Shown here: one piece after another, positions 23,940 through 33,619 of the stretch
How the letters are laid out: each line of letters starts with the position of its first letter
How positions within the stretch are numbered: position 1 is the first letter of the stretch
DNA from: Bacteroidales bacterium
GTDB lineage: Bacteria; Bacteroidota; Bacteroidia; Bacteroidales; Muribaculaceae
Direction: 5' to 3'
Assembly: GCA_900752535.1 (NCBI GenBank)
Contig: CAADVV010000055.1
Span: 1 to 34,646, forward strand
DNA: 34,646 bases
Translations under genes and position numbers: made by a program
The notes under the pieces: generated by a model
Databases searched by the model: none
The model's input: the letters and a program-made list of their open reading frames with translations, nothing else
Told to the model about the DNA's origin: nothing

Positions 23940-24970
23940 ACCACAAGACCAAGAAAATAATCTCATACATACTCTCAGTCGGCGTCATCGCTGCTGCAGC
24001 AATCTGGGTGGCAGGATACTTCTATCACGGGCATGACGTTGAGTACACGGACAATGCCCGCGTGGAACAACAGATTGTACCCGTCATAAGCCGTGTTCAG
24101 GGCTATGTAAAAGAAATCAGATTCAAGGAATTCGAGCCGGTGAGAAAAGGTGATACACTCGTCATAATCGACGATTCGGACCTGAAGCTGAATGTAGCGC
24201 GGGCTCGTGCCGACTACCAAAACGCATTGGCGGGACGGAGTGTGGCCGACGCAAACGTGGGTGTGGCCGCAGCCAATGACGCCGTGAGCGACGCCGCCAT
24301 CGAAGAAGCCCGCGTGGTCATGGAGCTGGCATCGACAGACCTTGAGCGATACAGAAATCTATTGTCACGGGAGGCAGTCACCTGTCGAGAATATGACGCC
24401 GTGGAAACCGACTACAAGGCAAAATGCGCACGCTATGAGACACTTAGACGACAGAAAACGGCATCAGCAAGCGTGGTTGCTCAGACGAGGACACGCATCG
24501 CGCAGTCAGACGCAGGCATCGACCTCGCCCGGGCACAGCTCGAGACCGCAGAACTGAATCTGAGTTACACGGTCATCACCGCTCCCTGCGACGGATATGC
24601 CTCACGCAAAGAGATACAGACCGGACAGCTCGTCAATCCGGGACAGAAACTGCTCGACCTCGTGGATACCTCAGACGTTTGGGTGACAGCCAACTTCAAG
24701 GAGACACAACTGCCTCACATCTCAGTTGGAAGCGAGGTTGAAATCACTGTCGATGGCCTTGACGACGCAAAACTAACCGGCTACGTCAACTCTATCTCCC
24801 AGGCAACGGGAAGCGCTGTCTCGATGTTGCCGCAGGACAACTCGGCGGGTAACTTCGTCAAAGTCAGACAGCGTGTTCCGGTGAGGATAACGCTCGACAA
24901 AGAGAATGACAAGACGCTCATGAGAAAGCTGCGCGCCGGGATGAACGTTGAATGCCGAATAAAATACTGA
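23936..24970 (+). CDS. EmrA/HlyD-family membrane-fusion protein
   Basis: 344 residues. It has one N-terminal membrane anchor (about 8-28), then the biotinyl-lipoyl half motif (PVISRVQGYVKEIRFKEFEPVRKGDTLVIID, about 46-76), a long helical hairpin (about 85-190) and the second lipoyl half (ITAPCDGYASRKEIQTGQLVNPGQKLLDLV). The beta-barrel domain comes last. NARVEQQIVPV near 37 is typical of the EmrA group. It bridges the inner-membrane transporter and TolC channel. It overlaps the channel gene by four bases and is one base from the transporter gene. Confidence 0.92.
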   Translation: MNHKTKKIISYILSVGVIAAAAIWVAGYFYHGHDVEYTDNARVEQQIVPVISRVQGYVKEIRFKEFEPVRKGDTLVIIDDSDLKLNVARARADYQNALAGRSVADANVGVAAANDAVSDAAIEEARVVMELASTDLERYRNLLSREAVTCREYDAVETDYKAKCARYETLRRQKTASASVVAQTRTRIAQSDAGIDLARAQLETAELNLSYTVITAPCDGYASRKEIQTGQLVNPGQKLLDLVDTSDVWVTANFKETQLPHISVGSEVEITVDGLDDAKLTGYVNSISQATGSAVSMLPQDNSAGNFVKVRQRVPVRITLDKENDKTLMRKLRAGMNVECRIKY

Positions 24971-24971
24971 G

Positions 24972-26567
24972 ATGGGGGCTCCGACAACACGTCCTGGAGA
25001 GAAATTCGACATTCCGGATGTTCCAAACTTTATACCCCGGACGCTAAAACCGTGGATATTCATAATTTTCGTGCTGATAGTGCAGTTTTCGGGCGGCGTC
25101 TATCTCGCGGCCGCCTCCGACATGGTCGGGACAACCGCTCTCATGCAGGAAGACATCCTGATGGCCGGCTACAGCCAGCTCATCGGCATGGCGATCAACT
25201 TCGCCGTCATGTTCAGAATCAAATTCAGGTTCTCGAACCGCACACAGCTTCTTGTCTCTGCAATTGTCCTTTCAGGCGCTAACGCCGTGTGCACGTCGAC
25301 AGACTCGGCGCTCGTACTGTCGGCAGTCAGTTTCGTGGCGGGATGGTTCAGGATGCAGGCAACATTCGCGTGCAACTCGACCATCCAACTTTGGCTGACT
25401 CCGGTGCGCGACATGTCGGTCTTCTTCTGTTATGTCTATCTTGTGGTAGACGGTATCATTCAGCTCAGCGGGCTTTCCGCCGTCTACAGCGCCTTTGCGG
25501 GACACTGGGCAGACATGCAGATAATCATGAGCGGTCTGTTGGCGCTGCTGATGATAATGGTCATTGTGCTTGTCAGACCTGTGCACGTGCCGCTCCATAT
25601 CCCCCTGCTCGGGATTGACTGGCTCGGAGGACTACTTTGGGGAGGATTCATGATGGCATTTACATTCATATGTGTCTACGGACCCTTTTATGATTGGTGG
25701 GACGCGCAGGAAATCAAAGGGGCGGCACTCATAGGCGCAGCGTGTCTCGGTGTCAACCTGTGGAGGGCGACATTTCTTCATCACCCGTATGTCAGCTTCA
25801 TGGCGACGAGAAACCGCAATGTCATCAGGGCTACTGCGATCTACATGGTATTTTTTACGTTGCTGGCAACCGAACACGTATTCGAGCACACATATGCCAT
25901 CAACATACTCGGATTTGACGAGACGAATGCCGCAGACCTTAACTGGTATGTGCTGTCGGGAATACTGGCTGGTGTCGCTTTCACCTACTTCACCTTTTCC
26001 CGGCGACGCTGGTGCTACAAGACAATGACAGCCATAGGTTTCGGGCTTGCAGCCATCTATTTAGCGTACTTCTATCTGCTGATTGACTATGGCGTCGAAA
26101 AAGAAGCTCTCATGATACCGCTATTTTTCAGAGGTGCCGCGTCTGTGATCATATCAATAGTGTTTTTAACTTCGATAGTTCAGAGCGGACTACCGTTTAT
26201 GGTGTTTCCTCAGGCGCTGACCATCAACGGATTTACAGGTGCGGTCATGAGTGCTACGTTCGGTCCGGCAATCGTCGGCGAGATGTTGCGTCACCCCCTC
26301 GCACGCAACATCTCGCCGATCGGGAGCAACATCAGAGGGGATGCCCTCGGACTCGACGAACTTTATGGCCTTGTCAGCCGTCATGCTCTCGCCGTCACGA
26401 TAAAAGAAATCTATGGACTATTGCTGATTGTATGCCTTATAAGTCTCAGCACCATCATCGTCAGCTACGGGCCTATGAAACCCGCGGCTATCTTCCCGAA
26501 ATGGCGCACCATCAGACGGCTGCTGAGGCATAGCATAAGACTACAGGAAACTGAAGCGGCAGATTGA
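24972..26567 (+). CDS. MFS efflux transporter, EmrB/DHA2-like, Bacteroidetes type
   Basis: 531 residues with many hydrophobic segments (about 14), which suits a 14-helix drug:proton antiporter of the major facilitator superfamily working with EmrA and TolC partners. The first helix starts near residue 28 after a proline-rich cytoplasmic N-terminus. Classical EmrB motif sequences are weak, so this is a divergent Bacteroidetes-type member rather than a close EmrB relative. A charged cytoplasmic tail follows the last helix (about 510-531). Third gene of the operon; the substrates (drugs, bile acids or fatty acids) cannot be read from sequence. Confidence 0.85.
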   Translation: MGAPTTRPGEKFDIPDVPNFIPRTLKPWIFIIFVLIVQFSGGVYLAAASDMVGTTALMQEDILMAGYSQLIGMAINFAVMFRIKFRFSNRTQLLVSAIVLSGANAVCTSTDSALVLSAVSFVAGWFRMQATFACNSTIQLWLTPVRDMSVFFCYVYLVVDGIIQLSGLSAVYSAFAGHWADMQIIMSGLLALLMIMVIVLVRPVHVPLHIPLLGIDWLGGLLWGGFMMAFTFICVYGPFYDWWDAQEIKGAALIGAACLGVNLWRATFLHHPYVSFMATRNRNVIRATAIYMVFFTLLATEHVFEHTYAINILGFDETNAADLNWYVLSGILAGVAFTYFTFSRRRWCYKTMTAIGFGLAAIYLAYFYLLIDYGVEKEALMIPLFFRGAASVIISIVFLTSIVQSGLPFMVFPQALTINGFTGAVMSATFGPAIVGEMLRHPLARNISPIGSNIRGDALGLDELYGLVSRHALAVTIKEIYGLLLIVCLISLSTIIVSYGPMKPAAIFPKWRTIRRLLRHSIRLQETEAAD

Positions 26568-26602
26568 CACGCGGGGACCGTTGCGGAGAAAAGGATTATT
26601 GT

Positions 26603-26610
26603 TAAATTTG
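26603..26610 (+). promoter_or_regulatory. -7 box upstream of the DUF6377 gene
   Basis: TAAATTTG, perfect TANNTTTG, 7 bp before the ATG. This implies a very short leader. TTGC at 26581 is a poor -33 box. Confidence 0.5.
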
Positions 26611-26617
26611 CAGCAAT

Positions 26618-28186
26618 ATGAAGTCCTTTAATCAGATACCACAAACGGTCCTCGCGGCTGCGCTGTTGTTGGTGGCAATCCTTACACAAAGTTGCGGCAA
26701 CGGCAGTGAAAAGGGTCCCGACCCGCGACTGCTCGCCAGACTCGACTCGGCCATAGCCAACAAAAGCGATTATATCGCCTCGAAAGAGAAGAGTATAGCC
26801 CGACTCAAATCGCTCGCGGCAGTTTCGATCGGGATGAAACGCTATGACTATCTCGACAGTCTTTACGGCCATTATTTCTCATATAACCCGGACTCGGCGG
26901 CTTGTTATGCACTCATCAAAGCGCGGACTGCCGACTCGTTAGGCGAAAAACGACTCGGCGACCTGTCGAGGCTTCACTTCACCCGCATGAGCTTCTCGCT
27001 GGGCAATGAAGTGGCGGCGCTCGACACCGCACGCAGAGCTCTCGGCTCGATGGACGACAACACCATAGCAATAGCCTATTATGACGCCATGGCCACATGG
27101 GCGGAAATAAAAAAGCGCAATCCGCTGGAATGGTTCAACAAGATGGAAGAGATATTGCCCAAAGGTTCGGGGCGTGAGGCATACAACACCATCAACCGGC
27201 TGATACACTCGGGACAACCGGAAGAAGCCGTCAGATACATAGACAGCAATTATGAAAAACTGTCGAATAATCCTCATGACGTGGCGTTGACTCACTACCT
27301 CAAAGCACATGCCAACCTGATGACCGGCGACACGGTGGCAGCGGCCAACAACTTAGCTGTCAGTGCATATAACGACATCATCACTCCGGTGCGCGACTAC
27401 AAGTCACTCTATGAGCTCGCCGCCCTCATGTTCAAAAACGGCGACGTGGACCATGCATACCGCTATATCAACCATGCGCTCGAAGACGGAGTGTCGGCGC
27501 GTGTTGTGGACAACGCAATGGCTGTCAACGCGATGACCGCAGAGATAGTCAAAGCACGGGAGAATCAGGTCAGCAAAAGCCGCAGGCTTCAGGTTTATCT
27601 CATGTTGACGATAGGACTGGCGACGATTGTGCTCGGTCTTTCACTGTGGGTCACACGGCGCTCACGCAACCAGGTGAGCGACATCAACCGGCGTCTCACC
27701 GAGTTAAACACGCGTCTGAAAGCGAGCAACCAGGTTAAAGACGCCTACCTGCTTCAATATCTCAACCTATGCTCATATTTCATGGGTGCACTGGCGCAAT
27801 TCCGCACGAGCGTCTCGTCGGCGTTGCGGACAAAAGGTCAGGCAGGCGTAGAACAGCTGTTGGCCAAAGCTGACGACAGCCGTGACCTAAAACGATTCTA
27901 CAGCAACTTTGACAAAACATTTTTAGAGCTTTTTCCGGATTTCGTGACAGGATTCAATGCGCTGGTAAAACCGGAGGCCGCGGTCAGTCTCAACAAAGAC
28001 GGGTCAATGAGCAATGAACTGAGGACATTCGCACTCATCCGACTCGGCATCACCGATTCGGAACAGATAGCCACCTATCTGCGGCGGTCAGTCTCGACAA
28101 TCTACAACTACCGTGTCAAAATGCGCAACGCAGCCACTGTCCCGAGGGAGCAATTTGAGAGCAAAGTGGGCGAAATAGGGCTATGA
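26618..28186 (+). CDS. DUF6377-type membrane regulator with periplasmic TPR-like part and cytoplasmic HTH
   Basis: 522 residues. The N-terminus is a signal sequence ending ILTQSCGN; the Cys at about 27 could be a lipoprotein site. A helical, TPR-like region (about 30-310) precedes a single membrane helix (about 326-347, LMLTIGLATIVLGLSLWV) and a coiled linker. The C-terminal part (about 365-522) matches the DUF6377 pattern (DAYLLQYLNLCSYFMG...) and ends with a LuxR-like helix-turn-helix, DSEQIATYLRRSVSTIYNYRVKMRN. It looks like a one-component sensor spanning the inner membrane that binds DNA. It lies just upstream of the GH97 gene, which it may control (inference). Confidence 0.82.
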   Translation: MKSFNQIPQTVLAAALLLVAILTQSCGNGSEKGPDPRLLARLDSAIANKSDYIASKEKSIARLKSLAAVSIGMKRYDYLDSLYGHYFSYNPDSAACYALIKARTADSLGEKRLGDLSRLHFTRMSFSLGNEVAALDTARRALGSMDDNTIAIAYYDAMATWAEIKKRNPLEWFNKMEEILPKGSGREAYNTINRLIHSGQPEEAVRYIDSNYEKLSNNPHDVALTHYLKAHANLMTGDTVAAANNLAVSAYNDIITPVRDYKSLYELAALMFKNGDVDHAYRYINHALEDGVSARVVDNAMAVNAMTAEIVKARENQVSKSRRLQVYLMLTIGLATIVLGLSLWVTRRSRNQVSDINRRLTELNTRLKASNQVKDAYLLQYLNLCSYFMGALAQFRTSVSSALRTKGQAGVEQLLAKADDSRDLKRFYSNFDKTFLELFPDFVTGFNALVKPEAAVSLNKDGSMSNELRTFALIRLGITDSEQIATYLRRSVSTIYNYRVKMRNAATVPREQFESKVGEIGL

Positions 28187-28301
28187 GACCACTACTATTT
28201 CGCGGGGAGCATGGCAACCTAAGTAATTCTTATAAAGTCTTATAAGTCGAATAAGTTACTACTAAAAACCTCACAGTGAAAAACGAGGCTTTATGGAGCT
28301 T

Positions 28302-28309
28302 TAAATTTG
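28302..28309 (+). promoter_or_regulatory. -7 box of the GH97 promoter
   Basis: TAAATTTG, perfect TANNTTTG, 32 bp before the ATG. No good TTTG at -33; the gene may need an activator. Confidence 0.5.
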
Positions 28310-28341
28310 CAAACGAAACGCAAAAAACTCCATAAAAAGCC

Positions 28342-30441
28342 ATGAACAAAATCCTATTTCTAATTCCACTGGCGGCAGGCGCAGCTTGTGCAGTCAACGC
28401 CGCCGAGACACAGACGTCACCTGACGGACGTGTGAAAGTTGAATTCGCCCTGACACAGTCAGGTGAACCCACCTATGCCGTCACATTTGATGGCGAACAG
28501 ATAATCAAGCCGTCAGAAATGGGCTTCAGACTGAAAGACGCCGCTGACCTCGACAAAGGCTTCAAGCTCGTTAAAATGACACACGACTCAAAAGACGAGA
28601 CCTGGACACCGGTGTGGGGAGAAAACAGCACCATCATAGACAACTGCAACATCATGACAGTGGAGCTGACTCAGCCCGCGAGCAAACGTCGGATGGACAT
28701 CGAGTTTCGTGTCTATGACGACGGCGTAGGATTCCGCTACATACTTCCCGACAAACAGAAGGGAGGAAATATAACCATCACCGACGAGCTGACACGCTGG
28801 GCCATGGGCGGCGACTACACCGCATGGTGGATACCCGGCGACTATGACACCCAAGAATATGAGTACACCAAGTCAAAACTCAGCGAAATAAGAGGGCTTT
28901 CGACTCAAGAGTTTATGGATAATGTCTCGTCGTCGCGATTCTCACCGACCGGAGTCCAGACATCGCTGATGCTCAAAACGCCGTCGGGAAAATATGTCAA
29001 CCTGCATGAAGCACAGCTGATAGACTTTCCGGCTATGCATCTTGACCTCAACGACACTACCCTCACCTTCAAATCGCATCTGACGCCGATGCCCGACGGC
29101 ACACTGGCGACGGTAGACACGCCGTGGAAGTCACCCTGGCGTGTGGTTATGACAGGTGACAAATCGACAGACATACTTGCCTCCAACATTATCTATAATC
29201 TTAACGACCCCTGCGCTCTGGAGGACACATCCTGGATAAAACCCGTAAAATTTATGGGCGTCTGGTGGGAAATGATTACCGGCAAGAGCCAGTGGTCATA
29301 CACGGACGCCGAGAACTTCGACCTCTCCACCTTTGACTACACCAAGGCCAAGCCTCACGGAAAGCACGGCGCCAACAACGAGAACGTCAAAAGATATATA
29401 GACTTCGCAGCCGACAACGGCATGGACCAGCTTCTGATTGAAGGATGGAACACCGGCTGGGAAGACTGGTTCGGCAAGGAGAAGGATTTTGTTTTCGACT
29501 TCCAGACACCCTACCCTGATTTCGACATCAAAGAGCTGAACGAATATGCCCGCAAAAAGGGAATCAAACTCATGATGCATCACGAGACGTCGGCGTCGAT
29601 ACCCAACTATGACAAATATATGGACGTTGCATACAAGCTGATGAACAAATACGGGTACAACGCCGTGAAGAGCGGCTATGTCGGCAACATTCTGCCCAAA
29701 GGCAACAACCACTATAACCAGGAATCGGTGCGCCACTATCTCCGCGCCGTCAAGAAAGCCGCTGACCATAAGATTATGGTTGACGCACACGAGGCCGTGC
29801 GCCCCACCGGACTTGCACGCACATATCCCAACCTGATAGGCAATGAGGCCGCCATGGGCCAGGAATTCCAGCAGATGTCACCGGAACATGCAACCATTCT
29901 GCCTTTCACCCGTCTGAAAGGCGGCCCGATGGACTTCACTCCGGGTATCTTCAAAATGGACATCGGATCGTTCGCGCCGGGCAATACCAACAAAAAATGC
30001 GCAACGATAGGCAACCAGTTAGGTCTCTATCTGACAATGTACTCTCCTCTCCAAATGGCATGTGACATGCCCGAACATTATGCAGAGAAAGCCGACGCAT
30101 TCCAGTTCATCAAGGATGTGCCCGTCGACTGGAGCGAAAGCCGCTATCTCGACGCCGAGCCGGGCGAATATATTATCGTGGCACGCCGCGACAAAAACTC
30201 GGACGACTGGTATGCCGGCGGTATCGCTGGGGGTATGGGACACAAGGGAGTGCTGAGCCTCGACTTCCTCGAGCCGGGACAGAAATATGAGGCTCAGATC
30301 TATCGCGACGCCGACTCGGCCGACTGCTTCACCAATCCCGAAGCATACACCATCGAAAGCAAAACCGTCAGGCACGGTGACACGCTTCCGGTCATCATGG
30401 CCCGCGGCGGCGGGTTTGCCATCCGCTTCAGAAAACTCTGA
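28342..30441 (+). CDS. GH97 alpha-glucosidase, SusB-like
   Basis: 699 residues with a signal peptide (1-20). The GH97 N-terminal beta-domain (about 22-290), catalytic barrel (about 300-560) and C-terminal beta-domain (about 600-699) are all present. Glu415 (MMHHE), Glu484 (DAHEA) and Glu508 (GQE) keep exactly the spacing of the catalytic glutamates I recall for Bacteroides SusB (439, 508, 532). That places it in the inverting, calcium-dependent group of GH97 rather than the retaining group with Asp. It would release glucose from malto-oligosaccharides or similar alpha-glucosides in the periplasm, downstream of amylase action. It has its own terminator. Confidence 0.93.
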   Translation: MNKILFLIPLAAGAACAVNAAETQTSPDGRVKVEFALTQSGEPTYAVTFDGEQIIKPSEMGFRLKDAADLDKGFKLVKMTHDSKDETWTPVWGENSTIIDNCNIMTVELTQPASKRRMDIEFRVYDDGVGFRYILPDKQKGGNITITDELTRWAMGGDYTAWWIPGDYDTQEYEYTKSKLSEIRGLSTQEFMDNVSSSRFSPTGVQTSLMLKTPSGKYVNLHEAQLIDFPAMHLDLNDTTLTFKSHLTPMPDGTLATVDTPWKSPWRVVMTGDKSTDILASNIIYNLNDPCALEDTSWIKPVKFMGVWWEMITGKSQWSYTDAENFDLSTFDYTKAKPHGKHGANNENVKRYIDFAADNGMDQLLIEGWNTGWEDWFGKEKDFVFDFQTPYPDFDIKELNEYARKKGIKLMMHHETSASIPNYDKYMDVAYKLMNKYGYNAVKSGYVGNILPKGNNHYNQESVRHYLRAVKKAADHKIMVDAHEAVRPTGLARTYPNLIGNEAAMGQEFQQMSPEHATILPFTRLKGGPMDFTPGIFKMDIGSFAPGNTNKKCATIGNQLGLYLTMYSPLQMACDMPEHYAEKADAFQFIKDVPVDWSESRYLDAEPGEYIIVARRDKNSDDWYAGGIAGGMGHKGVLSLDFLEPGQKYEAQIYRDADSADCFTNPEAYTIESKTVRHGDTLPVIMARGGGFAIRFRKL

Positions 30442-30494
30442 TAAGTCTCCAAAAGCAACCATTGAACATAATGATAAGACAGCGGGAGCTGTCG

Positions 30495-30530
30495 GCCGAC
30501 ACCACCCTATGGGCCGTGTCGGCTTTTTTT
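30495..30530 (+). terminator. Intrinsic terminator after GH97 gene
   Basis: GCCGACAC (30495-30502) pairs with GTGTCGGC (30516-30523), followed by seven T residues. Confidence 0.92.
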
Positions 30531-30532
30531 CG

Positions 30533-30540
30533 TACATTTG
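30533..30540 (+). promoter_or_regulatory. -7 box of the rfbD-prfC promoter
   Basis: TACATTTG, a perfect TANNTTTG box, 21 bp before the rfbD ATG. It directly follows the T-run of the previous terminator, so the -33 region lies within that hairpin. Confidence 0.5.
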
Positions 30541-30561
30541 CACCACTTTAACGAACAAAAA

Positions 30562-31452
30562 ATGAGAATACTTGTGACGGGATGCAACGGACAGCTCGGC
30601 CGCGAGCTGCGGCCGCTGCTCGAAGCGAGGTGGCCCGGGAAAAACATCTACACGGACATCGACACACTCAACCTGACCGATGGCGACGCCGTAAGAAGCG
30701 CCGTTACCGATGAAGACATCACGCATATAATAAACTGCGCGGCCTACACGGCCGTAGACCGGGCCGAATCAGAGCCTGACATCGCCTCGGCTGTCAACGA
30801 CAAGGCTGTGGACAACATAGCGCGGGCCGCGTCGGAGCGCGGAGTCAAAGTAATACACGTTTCGACAGATTATGTCTTTGACGGAGAAAGACATACGCCA
30901 TATCGCGAGAGCGACAAAGCCAATCCGCTTCAGGTCTATGGAATCACCAAACGGCGCGGAGAAAAAACGCTGTTAGCCATGTGTCCCGACGCTATCGTCA
31001 TCCGCACGGCATGGCTCTATTCGCCCCACGGCTCAAACTTTGTCAAGACGATGATAAGACTCGGTCGCGAGAAAAAGCAACTTGGAGTGGTGTTTGACCA
31101 GATCGGGACCCCGACATCGGCGACAGACCTGGCTGCAGCCATTGTTGCTGTCATCGCCGCACCTCGCTGGTTACCCGGTACTTATCATTATACCGACGAA
31201 GGCGTGGCGTCATGGTATGACTTCACCAAAGCTATCCACCGGCTCTGGGGCATCAGCGGATGCAATGTGACACCTCTGCTGACGTCCGAATATCCCACCG
31301 CGGCGCGTCGTCCGGCCTATACCGTGCTCGACAAGACGCTCATCAAAAAAACATTCGGGCTCACCATTCCTCATTGGGAAGAATCGCTTGCCCGCTGCAT
31401 AGAAACTCTCAAAAACCAAGAAAAAGACGCCAATGGCATCGACAATAACTGA
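30562..31452 (+). CDS. rfbD: dTDP-4-dehydrorhamnose reductase
   Basis: 296 residues from the ATG at 30562, which puts MRILVTG first as in the family; an ATG at 30538 is too close to the -7 box. It reduces dTDP-4-keto-rhamnose to dTDP-L-rhamnose for surface polysaccharides, using NAD(P)H. The Rossmann motif GCNGQLG is at 7-13, STDYVFDG at 101-108, and the catalytic Tyr126-x3-Lys130 pair in YGITK. Its partners rfbA, rfbB and rfbC are not in the window. The last 20 bp overlap the start of prfC, so the two are co-expressed. Confidence 0.93.
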   Translation: MRILVTGCNGQLGRELRPLLEARWPGKNIYTDIDTLNLTDGDAVRSAVTDEDITHIINCAAYTAVDRAESEPDIASAVNDKAVDNIARAASERGVKVIHVSTDYVFDGERHTPYRESDKANPLQVYGITKRRGEKTLLAMCPDAIVIRTAWLYSPHGSNFVKTMIRLGREKKQLGVVFDQIGTPTSATDLAAAIVAVIAAPRWLPGTYHYTDEGVASWYDFTKAIHRLWGISGCNVTPLLTSEYPTAARRPAYTVLDKTLIKKTFGLTIPHWEESLARCIETLKNQEKDANGIDNN

Positions 31453-33016
31453 CGAAATCAACAAACGGCGCACGTTCGCCATCATCTCACACCCTGACGC
31501 CGGTAAGACAACGCTGACGGAAAAACTGCTGCTCTTCGGTGGCGCCATCCATGTGGCCGGTGCCGTGAAATCAAACAAAATCAAAAAGACCGCCACATCT
31601 GACTGGATGGAGATTGAGAAACAGCGCGGGATCTCGGTAGCCACCTCAGTGATGGGCTTCAACTATGGCGACTACAAAATCAACATCCTCGACACACCGG
31701 GTCACCAGGACTTTGCCGAAGATACCTACCGCACTCTGACGGCTGTTGACTCGGTCATAATCGTCGTCGACGTAGCCAAAGGTGTTGAGCAACAGACGCG
31801 CAAGCTGATGGAAGTGTGTCGCATGCGCAACACTCCCGTCATCATCTTTGTCAACAAACTCGACCGCGAGGGGCGCAATCCGTTCGACATCCTCGACGAG
31901 CTTGAGGCCGAGCTGAAAATAGCCGTGCGTCCCCTTTCCTGGCCCATCAACATAGGTCAGAAATTCAAGGGCGTCTACAACATCTATGAGCATACGCTTG
32001 ACCTCTTCAAGCCTGACAAACAGAAAGTGAGCGAACGTGTGGAGATTGACGACGTCAACGACCCGCGCATCGACGCCGAAGTCGGCGAAAGCGACGCCGC
32101 ACAGCTTCGCGAAGACCTTGAGCTGATTGAGGGCGTATATCCTGAATTTGATAAAGAAGAATATCTCAGGGGCAAGCTCGCGCCCGTATTCTTCGGCTCG
32201 GCACTCAACACGTTTGGTGTCAAAGAGCTGCTCGACTGCTTCGTTGAAATTGCGCCGTCGCCCCGACCTGTGGAAGCCGTCGAACGACGCGTCAATCCCG
32301 ATGAAGAGTCTTTTTCGGGATTCGTCTTCAAGATACACGCCAACATGGATCCGAACCACCGTTCATGTATCGCGTTCGTGAAGATATGCTCCGGCAAATT
32401 TGAGCGAAACGCTCCGTACAAGCACATCCGCTCGAACAAGCTCATGAAATTTGCGGCTCCTACGGCCTTCATGGCTCAGAAAAAAAGCATCGTGGACGAA
32501 GCGTGGCCCGGCGACATCGTCGGACTGCCTGACAACGGCAGCTTCAAAATCGGCGATACACTGACCTCGGGCGAAAACCTCCACTTTAAAGGCCTTCCAA
32601 GTTTCTCGCCTGAAATGTTCAAATATATCGAGAACACAGACCCGATGAAGTCCAAGCAGCTTGAAAAAGGCATACAGCAGCTTATGGACGAAGGCGTGGC
32701 GCAACTATTTACGAACACATTCAACGGACGCAAAATCATCGGCACAGTCGGCCAACTTCAATTTGAAGTCATTCAGTACAGACTGCTCCACGAATATGGC
32801 GCACAGTGCCGCTGGGAGCCCATCTCTCTGTACAAGGCTTGCTGGGTGGAGAGCGATGACGCCGAAGCGCTGGAAGCATTCAAACGCCGCAAACACCAGT
32901 TCATGGCTGTAGACCGAGAAGGCCGCGACGTTTTCATGGCCGACTCAAGCTACGTGCTGACCATGGCCCAGCAAGACTTCCCGAAGCTCAAATTCCATTT
33001 CAGCTCGGAATTTTAA
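31433..33016 (+). CDS. prfC: Peptide chain release factor 3
   Basis: 527-residue translational GTPase that removes RF1 or RF2 from the ribosome after peptide release. G1 is PDAGKTT at 21-27, G3 is DTPGHQDF at 87-94 and G4 is NKLD at 141-144. The switch-I region KKTATSDWMEIEKQRGIS is typical of RF3, and GQLQFEVIQYRL in the C-terminal domain is also diagnostic. Length fits the family. The start overlaps the end of rfbD by 20 bp in another frame; an N-terminal ASTITDEINKRRTFAIISHPDAG context supports this start. Confidence 0.95.
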   Translation: MASTITDEINKRRTFAIISHPDAGKTTLTEKLLLFGGAIHVAGAVKSNKIKKTATSDWMEIEKQRGISVATSVMGFNYGDYKINILDTPGHQDFAEDTYRTLTAVDSVIIVVDVAKGVEQQTRKLMEVCRMRNTPVIIFVNKLDREGRNPFDILDELEAELKIAVRPLSWPINIGQKFKGVYNIYEHTLDLFKPDKQKVSERVEIDDVNDPRIDAEVGESDAAQLREDLELIEGVYPEFDKEEYLRGKLAPVFFGSALNTFGVKELLDCFVEIAPSPRPVEAVERRVNPDEESFSGFVFKIHANMDPNHRSCIAFVKICSGKFERNAPYKHIRSNKLMKFAAPTAFMAQKKSIVDEAWPGDIVGLPDNGSFKIGDTLTSGENLHFKGLPSFSPEMFKYIENTDPMKSKQLEKGIQQLMDEGVAQLFTNTFNGRKIIGTVGQLQFEVIQYRLLHEYGAQCRWEPISLYKACWVESDDAEALEAFKRRKHQFMAVDREGRDVFMADSSYVLTMAQQDFPKLKFHFSSEF

Positions 33017-33033
33017 GCTTTTGCCGAAACGAT

Positions 33034-33084
33034 AAACTTACAGGGAGAGTCCGACATCACGCCGGGCCCTCCCTGTAAGTTTTA
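33034..33084 (+). terminator. Intrinsic terminator after prfC
   Basis: ACTTACAGGGAG (33036-33047) pairs perfectly with CTCCCTGTAAGT (33069-33080), then TTTTAT. A-rich sequence before the left arm suggests it can also stop the convergent fragment's transcript. Confidence 0.88.
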
Positions 33085-33102
33085 TGTCAACGTAAGATAC
33101 AG

Positions 33103-33498
33103 TTATCGGATTATAATCTTGCGATATGAACCGTCAGAATAGGTTACAATGAAAATACCATCTGAGAGCGGCTCAGAGAATCTGCGGCCCATCAGGTCGT
33201 AATATCCCGTGATAAGCGGTGATTTATCTTCGGCGATTTCGTTGAGACCACTGTTGCTGAGATAGATATGCGCCGCATTTTCAACAGAGCATCCTTTAGG
33301 GTCTGTTTCGTTATAACGGTTCATCATGGCGACTACCTCGAGGTTGTCATAGTTCCAGCTGCCATCAAGAGGGAACGTGAATTCTCCTTCATATTCGTTA
33401 CCGCTCCAGACAACAGGGCTACCCCACGTTTGATTGACAGCCCTTGACACATGCTGATGGAGATAACCGGCGCCGACACCTGCCTGCTGGTCGGTGGA
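33103..33498 (-). pseudogene. C-terminal fragment of a secreted Omp28-like protein, cut by an IS
   Basis: On the minus strand about 130 codons remain, opening with STDQQAGVGAGYLHQHV and ending with the compact tail YYDLMGRRFSEPLSDGIFIV...IIIR. The middle, GEFTFPLDGSWNYDNLEVVAMMNRY, resembles the C-terminal part of Omp28-type outer-membrane-associated proteins (weak match from memory). No signal peptide or native start remains: a GTG at 33450 or an ATG at 33543 would give only a stump. Beyond about 33498 the reading becomes AT-rich and hydrophobic (FNSIILIF) and lies in the inserted element. The gene was therefore truncated at its 5' side. Confidence 0.68.
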
Positions 33499-33558
33499 AA
33501 TATTTAGTAGATGACAAAAATTAGAATTATGCTGTTAAACATCTAAATTTCAGTTGAT

Positions 33559-33566
33559 TATATTTG
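33559..33566 (+). promoter_or_regulatory. -7 box of the transposase promoter
   Basis: TATATTTG, perfect TANNTTTG, 53 bp before the transposase ATG. No good -33 box at normal spacing. Confidence 0.4.
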
Positions 33567-33619
33567 CAAAAGTCCCTGAAAATTAGTAATTTAAAGGAAA
33601 AGTTTAGCCGCTTTTTCAC

